9,578 bases of DNA, taken from Chitinophagaceae bacterium (GTDB lineage Bacteria; Bacteroidota; Bacteroidia; Chitinophagales; Chitinophagaceae). The position numbers and the translations under genes were made by a program. This document shows, piece after piece, positions 1-5,549 of the stretch. Within the stretch, counting starts at the first letter, position 1. Each line of letters begins with the position of its first letter. The notes under the pieces are model-generated. The model was not told where the DNA came from. It was given only the letters and a program-made list of their open reading frames with translations, and did no database searches. The stretch covers positions 1 through 9,578 of the forward strand of contig JAACZX010000059.1 of assembly GCA_009996555.1 (NCBI GenBank), read 5' to 3'.

Positions 1-169
1 CTTCCACAGCTTTACCGTTGTTAAAATGATAACGATAGGTAAAGCCGGTTGAAACAACCTGGTCGTAACTGCCGAGACGTACACCTGCCTGGTGTTTTGA
101 TTGTGCATGTACAGTAATACCTGTACACATCATGAGAAAAAATAAAAGAGAAAAGTATCTGCGCATCAT
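1..169 (-). CDS. Secreted protein, probable outer-membrane beta-barrel (5' part only)
   Basis: The frame is open from an ATG at 169 to the left edge, giving the first 56 residues of a protein cut off by the window. The N-terminus is a clear signal peptide: MMRR, a hydrophobic stretch (YFSLLFFLMM, then CTGITV), and a VHA|Q signal-peptidase I site after residue 22. The mature part begins QSKHQAGVRLGSYDQV and alternates polar and hydrophobic residues (STGFTYRYHF), which resembles the first strands of a small outer-membrane barrel. That family guess is inference from pattern only. A second ATG directly follows the first, so the start could be 166. Cys15 lies in LMMC, which is a poor lipobox, so I do not call it a lipoprotein. 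It lies 45 bases downstream of nhaA on the same strand; I see no clear promoter or terminator in that gap. Confidence 0.7.
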   Translation of the reverse strand, partial: MMRRYFSLLFFLMMCTGITVHAQSKHQAGVRLGSYDQVVSTGFTYRYHFNNGKAVE

Positions 170-214
170 GGTTGTTGAATTAGCTGCAATCAACCGAAAA
201 TGATGCCATGGTTT

Positions 215-1372
215 TTATTGTTGTTCTTTTATGAAAAATTTAAACCAGGCATATCCGAGTGCGATTGCAAGAACTGACGCTACCATAACGGCCATTTTGC
301 TAATATCCTGTGTGAAGGAATCCTTAAAAGCAAGCATGGAAATAAAAATACTCATGGTAAAGCCAATACCAGCCAGTAAACCAAGACCGGTCATGTGCTT
401 CCAGTTAATGCCTTTGGCCAGTTCCCCGATCTTTAATTTTACCAACAGCCAGCAAAAAGCCACAATACCCAACGGTTTGCCAATGACTAACCCGGTAATG
501 ATACCGATGCTGAGTTTATTGGTGATGTGTTCTGAAAAACCAGCTGGAATAATGATGGCTGTGTTTGCCAGTGCAAAGATGGGGATGATGAGGAAGTTGA
601 CATAGTTGTGTAAAGCGTGTTCAATACCATCGAGTTTGTTAATTGGAATTGTGAAGGCAAATAAAACACCTGCAATTGTAGCATGTACACCTGAGTTAAG
701 AAAGCAAAACCACAATGCTCCACCGAGTATAAAATTCCAGAAACCAAATTTTACTTTGAAGCGTGTAAGCAGCAGCAGTAAAACAAACAAACCAATTCCT
801 GTAAAGAGGTAAATGAATTTAATGGTGCTGGTGTAGAACACAGCTATGGCAACAATAGCACCCAGATCGTCGATAATAGCAAGTGCGGTAAGAAATATTT
901 TTAATGCCAGCGGTACACGGTTCGAGAGTAATGAGGCAATGCCCAATGAAAAAGCTATATCTGTTGCCATGGGCACACCCCAGCCGTGTGCATATTCTGT
1001 TCCTTTGTTAAACAGGGTGAAGATGAGTGCAGGCACAAGCATGCCGCCAAATGCGCCTGCTATAGGCAGTATGGATTGTTTGATGGACGAAAGTTCGCCT
1101 GAAACCATTTCACGTTTTATTTCCATGCCTACCTGGAAAAAAAATAAGGCCATCAATCCATCGTTGATCCAATGCAGTACAGTGTGTGGAAGAAGATGAC
1201 CAAGATGTGTTTCCTTCGTCCAAAAACTAAGATAGGCCGGGCCCAATGCTGTATTGCTGATGAGGAGTGATATTGCTGTGCAAATGAGTAAGATGATGCC
1301 TACTGCACGACTGTCATGTAACAATTCAAGTAAAGGCGAAATGAAAGTTCGCTTTAAAAAATTCAATTGCAT
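215..1372 (-). CDS. nhaA: Na+/H+ antiporter NhaA
   Basis: Inner-membrane antiporter that exchanges cytoplasmic Na+ (or Li+) for external protons, controlling sodium and pH. The 385-residue length matches the family (E. coli NhaA has 388). All key residues are visible, numbered from the ATG at 1372: Asp71 in NDGLMALFF, Asp138 in MATDIAFSLG (the unwound TM IV), the ion-binding pair Asp168-Asp169 in AIIDDLGAI, the pH-sensing His230 in GVHATIAGVL, and Lys299 in VIGKPLGI. About eleven or twelve hydrophobic segments span the protein. A TTG two codons upstream (1378) is also possible, but the ATG gives the usual N-terminus (MQLNFLKRTF) and overlaps less with the promoter-like octamer just upstream. 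The gene lies 79 bases after the OstA-like gene on the same strand, so it could be co-transcribed with it or have its own promoter. The sequence shows no functional link to the LPS genes. Confidence 0.95.
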   Translation of the reverse strand: MQLNFLKRTFISPLLELLHDSRAVGIILLICTAISLLISNTALGPAYLSFWTKETHLGHLLPHTVLHWINDGLMALFFFQVGMEIKREMVSGELSSIKQSILPIAGAFGGMLVPALIFTLFNKGTEYAHGWGVPMATDIAFSLGIASLLSNRVPLALKIFLTALAIIDDLGAIVAIAVFYTSTIKFIYLFTGIGLFVLLLLLTRFKVKFGFWNFILGGALWFCFLNSGVHATIAGVLFAFTIPINKLDGIEHALHNYVNFLIIPIFALANTAIIIPAGFSEHITNKLSIGIITGLVIGKPLGIVAFCWLLVKLKIGELAKGINWKHMTGLGLLAGIGFTMSIFISMLAFKDSFTQDISKMAVMVASVLAIALGYAWFKFFIKEQQ

Positions 1373-1375
1373 CTG

Positions 1376-1383
1376 CAAATATA
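1376..1383 (-). promoter_or_regulatory. Possible -7 element in front of nhaA
   Basis: On the minus strand the bases read TATATTTG, an exact match to the Bacteroidota -7 consensus TAnnTTTG. By usual spacing, transcription would start at or next to the A of the nhaA ATG at 1372, giving a leaderless message. No TTTG or TTG lies at the expected -33 distance (that stretch reads as a run of A on this strand), so the site is only half supported and may be chance. Confidence 0.35.
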
Positions 1384-1451
1384 AGCAGATGAGGAAAAGT
1401 GTTTTTTGCCGATGAAGTGTTCGTTTACTTGAGCAGACTGCACACTAATTC

Positions 1452-3386
1452 TTACAGAAACAGTTCCAGCTTTGTTTTTGGTCTTCTGCTTTCGAGCCAT
1501 TTAAAATTCTGCAGTTTTTTCTTATCATCTGGTAACTGGCGGATAGGATAGGTGGTACCTTTTACCGAACTGCTGTATTTTATTTTTTGCGGACTGCGTT
1601 CTTTAAAGTGGATATCGATCATATCGGCCACCATTCTTGTCATGCCCACATAAGCACTATCATCGTCCTGTATATAATAAATACTTTCTGCAGTTCCTTT
1701 TGCTTTTACAAAGTCAAGTTCTCCATCAATGAAGTAGCCATTGAGCGTGCGGCCTTTGATCTGGTTATAAAAACCGGCGGTTTCTTTTACATGCTGTATC
1801 ATCAGCCCGTTTTCAAACACATAAAGCCGTTTTGGTTTTTTATTTTCAGTGAAAACAAAAATAGTATCGCCTGTAACCTGGCTGCCCTTGCTCCAAACAA
1901 TCGGATCATGGTACATTTCAAACACACTATCCACACCCGAGTAGAACACACTATCGCCAACAGCCTGTAACGAATCGTTATAAATACGCACATTGCGGAA
2001 GGCCGTGATAAAGCGGAGAGTATCGGTTTCTTCTTTCGGTCTTTTCTTTCGGATGAGTGATGAGTCAATGAGCACAACAGCACTGCTGTCAAATGCAGGT
2101 ATGGAATCGTTCGTGAGCTCAAGCTTTGGTTTATCACGGAGCGGTGGAGGAGGATTGTCTTTTTTATTTTCTTTTTTTGCAGTGATCACCGGTTTTTCAG
2201 TTACCGGTTTGGCAATACTATCGGTAACAGGTGCAACAGGAATGCTGTCTTTCAATACAACGCTGTTACTGTCTGTTACCAGCAATGAATCTTGTTTGAT
2301 CACAGCAACTGTACTGTCATTTTTTAAAACAGAATCAACTTTTATGATCTGTGTACCTGTAATGGTATCAAATGCACGGATGTAACCGTTTTTCATTTGC
2401 GCCAGGTCTTTCATCAACCCGGAGTAAATCGTATCGGCAGCAATAAATACAGAATCTTTATTCTGCACAACAATCATCACCGGTTTTTCTGTTGCAAGGA
2501 AATTCTTTTTCACTTTATTAAAGAACACCCGGTTGCTGAAGAGCAATGCACCCTGTGCCGTGTCTTTGTATTGCACATTTCCTTTTGCTTCGCCAAAACC
2601 TGTTTTGTCATCAAATGCAAAATCATCGGCCACCATGGTTGATGTGCTGTCCTGCATGCGTGAACGGCTGCCGAATTTTGCTTTCTTGAACTTCAGATCA
2701 TAATAGCCTTCTCTTGTATTAATTACTGAGTTGCCCGATTTGATGGTAGTAGGCGCAATGAATGTTGCCACCTGGCTGCCGGTATTGTACAATAGTGAAT
2801 CACTTGCCAGCGCCACTTCAGGATCGCTCATTTTTACATCGCCAACAAAGTACACGTCTTTAATATCGGCATAATAAAAACCTTCCCGGCTGTAGAGCGT
2901 GGTTTGTTTACTGTCAATACGTCCACCGTTACGGTAAGTGCCTACTTTGCCGTTCATATCATAGTCCATCTCATCGGTGTAGAGTGTGCTGTTACCGTCG
3001 CTGAGTTTTACTTTGTCACGAAAGGTGGCTAATTTTTTTGCACCATCGTACTGCAGGTATTGCGAGTAGATGTTGACGGAATCGGCATCGTTAATATGCA
3101 CGTTGCCGTATGCCTGCATAAAGTTTGTTTTTTCGTTGTACACCACGCTGTCGGCCCAGAATAAAGTGCCCCCCTGGCGTATGTGTACATTGCCAACAAG
3201 TATCTGCAGTTGCGTAGCGGAATCAATGGTTTTGAAATCGAAACGGTTTGTTTTCAAAATTTCCACCACACGCACCGTATCACTTGACTGCGATGGGCGG
3301 GGAAGTGGTTTTTTCTGCTGGGCAGTTACCACATTCACACAAAAAAGCACACAGCACAGTAAACCAAGGCGAAAAAACACGTTCAA
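1452..3386 (-). CDS. OstA/LptA-like periplasmic protein (LPS transport)
   Basis: Secreted protein of 644 residues with a signal peptide (hydrophobic LGLLCCVLFCVNVV, likely cut after VTA at residue 22). Residues about 55-330 contain repeated strand units of the OstA/LptA type, such as GNVHIRQGGTLFWADSVVYN, GNVHINDADSVNIYSQYLQY and GDVKMSDPEVALASDSLLY, the pattern that forms the LPS-carrying beta-jellyroll bridge across the periplasm. A low-complexity spacer (about 350-455, many D-S-hydrophobic steps, and PPPP at 412-415) separates this from a second OstA-like block (about 456-605). E. coli LptA has about 185 residues, so this is a much larger Bacteroidota form. No ATG is available: the frame opens right after the TAA of the MCE gene with TTG (3386), and a GTG follows at 3380. 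Both give a working signal peptide and I cannot choose between them. Translation is probably coupled to the upstream gene. Assignment to LPS transport rests on the fold and on lptD nearby. Confidence 0.85.
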   Translation of the reverse strand: MNVFFRLGLLCCVLFCVNVVTAQQKKPLPRPSQSSDTVRVVEILKTNRFDFKTIDSATQLQILVGNVHIRQGGTLFWADSVVYNEKTNFMQAYGNVHINDADSVNIYSQYLQYDGAKKLATFRDKVKLSDGNSTLYTDEMDYDMNGKVGTYRNGGRIDSKQTTLYSREGFYYADIKDVYFVGDVKMSDPEVALASDSLLYNTGSQVATFIAPTTIKSGNSVINTREGYYDLKFKKAKFGSRSRMQDSTSTMVADDFAFDDKTGFGEAKGNVQYKDTAQGALLFSNRVFFNKVKKNFLATEKPVMIVVQNKDSVFIAADTIYSGLMKDLAQMKNGYIRAFDTITGTQIIKVDSVLKNDSTVAVIKQDSLLVTDSNSVVLKDSIPVAPVTDSIAKPVTEKPVITAKKENKKDNPPPPLRDKPKLELTNDSIPAFDSSAVVLIDSSLIRKKRPKEETDTLRFITAFRNVRIYNDSLQAVGDSVFYSGVDSVFEMYHDPIVWSKGSQVTGDTIFVFTENKKPKRLYVFENGLMIQHVKETAGFYNQIKGRTLNGYFIDGELDFVKAKGTAESIYYIQDDDSAYVGMTRMVADMIDIHFKERSPQKIKYSSSVKGTTYPIRQLPDDKKKLQNFKWLESRRPKTKLELFL

Positions 3387-4376
3387 TTATTTTTGATTGT
3401 TATTGATGCTGTCGGCCAATGGTGCTTTGAGCGGTTCTGTTTTATCTTTTTTTCCAAACACAGAGAAGTTTACATAACGTTTTGGATGAAGTTTGAAATC
3501 ATCCAGCAGAATGTTGAGACTGCGGCTTGTATTCTGGAGGTTATTATAAAGTTTGGGATCGTTAATAAGCATACCAAGTGAACCTTCGCCTTTATTGGCT
3601 TTCTGCAAAATTCCCTGTAATTGTGTGATGGTGTTGTTAAGATTCACCACTGTTTCTTTGATCTGCACTTCTGATAACTTCTGCGATGTGTTCTTGAGGT
3701 TATCAATTGTTGTGTTCAGCTTTTCGTTGTTGGTATTCAGATTGGTGGTGAAGGTTTCTACATTGGTTAATGTTTTTGCCAACGCTCCGTTCTTGCTGTT
3801 GAGCATTACCGATAAATTATCGGATGTGGTTTTTAAATTGGCAATGGTATGTTTGAGGTTGCTTTTGGTATGTTCATCAAACATACTGTTTACATTGCCC
3901 AGCAGCAGTTTCAATGAATCCACTGCCTGTTTTACATTGGCCATTACCGGATCAATGGTTGTCATAACCTTTGAAAGGATATCGGGGTTGCTGCTGCTTT
4001 GCAGTGTATCGCCTTTGGCTAAAAAAGTTTTTGCATCGCCAGGTACAATTGTGATAGAAGCATTGCCGGTGAGGCTGCTGTTGATCACTGCCACAGAATT
4101 GCTGGGAATATTTACATCGTCAAGAAGGTTAATGACCACCACCACTTCACTCACATCTTTATCAAGCTTGTTGATCTTGTACACATTGCCGATGCGGTAA
4201 CCTTTGATCTTTACCTGGTTTGATGGCTCAAGTGCCAGCACATCAGGGAAACGGGCATAAAGCACATTCGATTTTTTCAGGATAGTTTTACCCTTCAAAA
4301 AATTAAATCCAAGAACAAGGAGGGTAACAGCGATTACGGTTAAGGCGCCTACTTTGGTTTCGTTTGAAACTTTCAT
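3387..4376 (-). CDS. MCE/MlaD-family lipid transport protein
   Basis: A 329-residue protein anchored in the inner membrane by one N-terminal helix (about 10-27, GALTVIAVTLLVLGFNF). The MCE domain follows (about 37-115), with YARFPDVLALEPSNQVKIKGYRIGNV, split here as YARFPDVLALE and VKIKGYRIGNV, the usual core. MCE proteins form rings or tubes that shuttle phospholipids between the membranes, usually with an MlaE permease and MlaF ATPase, neither of which is in this window. Residues about 135-260 are a long Asn/Thr/Leu-rich helical stretch, likely coiled coil. Then comes KGEGSLGMLINDPKLYNNL and a C-terminus with HPKRYVNFSVFGKK, both typical of Bacteroidota members. The ATG at 4376 places the membrane helix correctly. 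There is no Shine-Dalgarno sequence. A promoter and hairpin lie just upstream, and its TAA abuts the next gene in the same frame. The substrate and direction of transport cannot be read from sequence. Confidence 0.9.
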   Translation of the reverse strand: MKVSNETKVGALTVIAVTLLVLGFNFLKGKTILKKSNVLYARFPDVLALEPSNQVKIKGYRIGNVYKINKLDKDVSEVVVVINLLDDVNIPSNSVAVINSSLTGNASITIVPGDAKTFLAKGDTLQSSSNPDILSKVMTTIDPVMANVKQAVDSLKLLLGNVNSMFDEHTKSNLKHTIANLKTTSDNLSVMLNSKNGALAKTLTNVETFTTNLNTNNEKLNTTIDNLKNTSQKLSEVQIKETVVNLNNTITQLQGILQKANKGEGSLGMLINDPKLYNNLQNTSRSLNILLDDFKLHPKRYVNFSVFGKKDKTEPLKAPLADSINNNQK

Positions 4377-4388
4377 TGTTGGTGAAAG

Positions 4389-4408
4389 GGAAGCATTTTG
4401 TTGCTTCC
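4389..4408 (-). promoter_or_regulatory. Hairpin in the 5' leader of the MCE gene
   Basis: A perfect 7-base inverted repeat with a 6-base loop: on the minus strand GGAAGCA, loop ACAAAA, TGCTTCC. It ends 12 bases before the ATG at 4376 and is not followed by a T run, so it is not an intrinsic terminator. With the promoter at 4415-4443, transcription would start near 4411, so the hairpin would lie at the extreme 5' end of the message. A role in RNA stability or translation is inference. Confidence 0.5.
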
Positions 4409-4414
4409 TCCGGC

Positions 4415-4443
4415 CAAAAATAAGAAATGTTTAAGCGCTGCAA
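4415..4443 (-). promoter_or_regulatory. Bacteroidota-type promoter for the MCE/OstA-like genes
   Basis: On the minus strand TATTTTTG (4415-4422) matches the -7 consensus TAnnTTTG exactly. An ATTG whose TTG lies at 4441-4443, 18 bases upstream, fits three of four bases of the -33 TTTG. The predicted start is near 4411, giving a leader of about 35 bases before the MCE ATG. It lies between the amidase stop (4490) and the MCE gene, so the MCE and OstA-like genes could be transcribed separately from the amidase. A 10-base palindrome AACAGCTGTT (4458-4467) lies upstream of it, of unknown meaning. Confidence 0.5.
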
Positions 4444-4489
4444 TGAATAAGAGTCCAAACAGCTGTTAAAAACTGTTCATTTTCATTAC

Positions 4490-5461
4490 TTACGGCAGTT
4501 TGTTGGGTACATTTTGCACAGTAGGTTTTTCTACCAGTTCTTTGTATCGCTTTATGGAGCGTGAAATACTTTCTGCCATTTGCTGCTGACCAGCTTCGCT
4601 GATGAGGAATTCTTCCTCAGGCCTGTGCGAAAGGAAACCCAATTCAATCAAAATACTGGGCATGGCTGTGGCCTGTAATACCCAGATACCCACCTGGCGC
4701 TGTTTTACACCACGGCTGAAACGGCCAATGCCTGTAAAATCTTCTTCCACCATTGAGGCCAGTTTTACGCTGTTGCCAAAGAATTGTTTGGTCCAGAGTG
4801 CTACCTGTTGTTTTACAATGGGGTCGTTTATGTTCACGTTTAAGCTGCCATCGTCTTCTTCGTTATTAAAAATATCACCATTTTCAAGAATGAATCCCTC
4901 TTTATCGTCCTGTTTATGGGCGGCAAACACGTAGGTTTCTGTACCATGTGCAGGATTGGTGTGGTAGGTGGTTCTGTATACAGGAACTGTTCTTGTTTTC
5001 TTTACTCTTTTCTTGCTTTTGCCTTTCCCTGTAGTAACGTAATAGGTTTCTTTGCGTGTGCCTGTTTTTACCACTTCTCTCAGCTTGGGGGCGTAATTGC
5101 AGTGAATGGAAACGAACAGGTCGCCTTTGTTGCTGTTTGCAAACTCAGCCCTTGCCCTGTTTTCAACAAAGTAAACTGTGGGTCTCGATTCAATAACTTT
5201 TACATCGGGCAATTCTTTCTGCAGAGCCGCCACTAATCTTTTGGAAACTTCGTATGAAATCTGGTCTTCCGAAACTTCTGTTCCGAAAGAGCCATGTCTT
5301 GTACCGATGGTTCCTCTGAAACCATGTCCGGCATCAATAACAATGGTCCTGATCTTTGCTACTGCGGCCTTACCGCTGTTGCTTTTTTTGTTGGTAAATG
5401 AAAACGCTGCCAATCCCAACATCAGTAAAGAGGCAATTCCAGGGAACCAGTTTTTATTCAT
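4490..5461 (-). CDS. N-acetylmuramoyl-L-alanine amidase (Amidase_3)
   Basis: Zinc amidase of 323 residues that cuts the bond between N-acetylmuramic acid and L-alanine in peptidoglycan, acting in the periplasm. An N-terminal hydrophobic segment (about 5-22, WFPGIASLLMLGLAAFSF) acts as signal or anchor. The Amidase_3 fold starts at about residue 38. The likely zinc ligands are His46 in VIDAGHG, Glu65 in SEDQISYEVSK and His120 in FVSIHCN, and the catalytic glutamate is Glu273 in SILIELGFLSHR. Between His120 and the rest of the core lies a lysine/arginine-rich insert (about 129-168, including GKGKSKKRVKKTRTVPVYR), discussed in the findings. The ATG at 5461 gives a proper signal segment. It is transcribed away from lptD across an 88-base gap and precedes the MCE gene by 113 bases, so it may be the first gene of an envelope operon or its own unit. 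Confidence 0.93.
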   Translation of the reverse strand: MNKNWFPGIASLLMLGLAAFSFTNKKSNSGKAAVAKIRTIVIDAGHGFRGTIGTRHGSFGTEVSEDQISYEVSKRLVAALQKELPDVKVIESRPTVYFVENRARAEFANSNKGDLFVSIHCNYAPKLREVVKTGTRKETYYVTTGKGKSKKRVKKTRTVPVYRTTYHTNPAHGTETYVFAAHKQDDKEGFILENGDIFNNEEDDGSLNVNINDPIVKQQVALWTKQFFGNSVKLASMVEEDFTGIGRFSRGVKQRQVGIWVLQATAMPSILIELGFLSHRPEEEFLISEAGQQQMAESISRSIKRYKELVEKPTVQNVPNKLP

Positions 5462-5549
5462 AGTTCGAATTTTGTTTTTGAGTTAGTAATTCAAAATCAA
5501 CATTCACAGTTCGTTAATGCATTTGTGGTTATTTTTGCCGCCACCGCAT
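5462..5549. promoter_or_regulatory. Divergent region between the amidase gene and lptD
   Basis: This 88-base gap separates two envelope genes that are transcribed outward. Rightward, TATTTTTG at 5530-5537 is a good -7 candidate for lptD. Leftward, the best match is TGATTTTG on the minus strand (5492-5499), one base off TAnnTTTG and without a fitting -33, so the amidase promoter is uncertain. I see no operator-like repeat. Confidence 0.4.
5530..5537 (+). promoter_or_regulatory. -7 promoter element of lptD
   Basis: TATTTTTG matches TAnnTTTG exactly and is the same octamer as in front of the MCE gene. Transcription would begin near 5541, nine bases before the ATG at 5550. The -33 region has only TTCG (5510-5513), so support is partial. 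Its position argues against the upstream in-frame ATG at 5517 as the true start of lptD. Confidence 0.45.

Noticed and set aside
231..605. Open frame on the plus strand opposite nhaA (and others at 606-812 and 846-1199).
   Set aside because: Antisense shadows of nhaA, whose full set of functional residues is on the minus strand.
3321..3386. OstA-like protein as a lipoprotein, because of the cysteines in LLCCVLFC.
   Set aside because: The cysteines lie inside the hydrophobic core without a proper lipobox, and a VTA|QQ signal-peptidase I site follows.
3553..4200. A 215-codon open frame on the plus strand opposite the MCE gene.
   Set aside because: It lies wholly inside a well-recognised gene, its product is a leucine/serine/valine-rich string of no recognisable family, and it mirrors the codons of the MCE gene.
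4389..4408. Inverted repeat read as a transcription terminator of the amidase gene.
   Set aside because: No T run follows on the minus strand, GC in the stem is modest, and a promoter lies just upstream of it; a leader hairpin fits better.
4458..4467. Palindrome AACAGCTGTT as an operator.
   Set aside because: A single 10-base palindrome without a second copy elsewhere or a known regulator; too weak to call.
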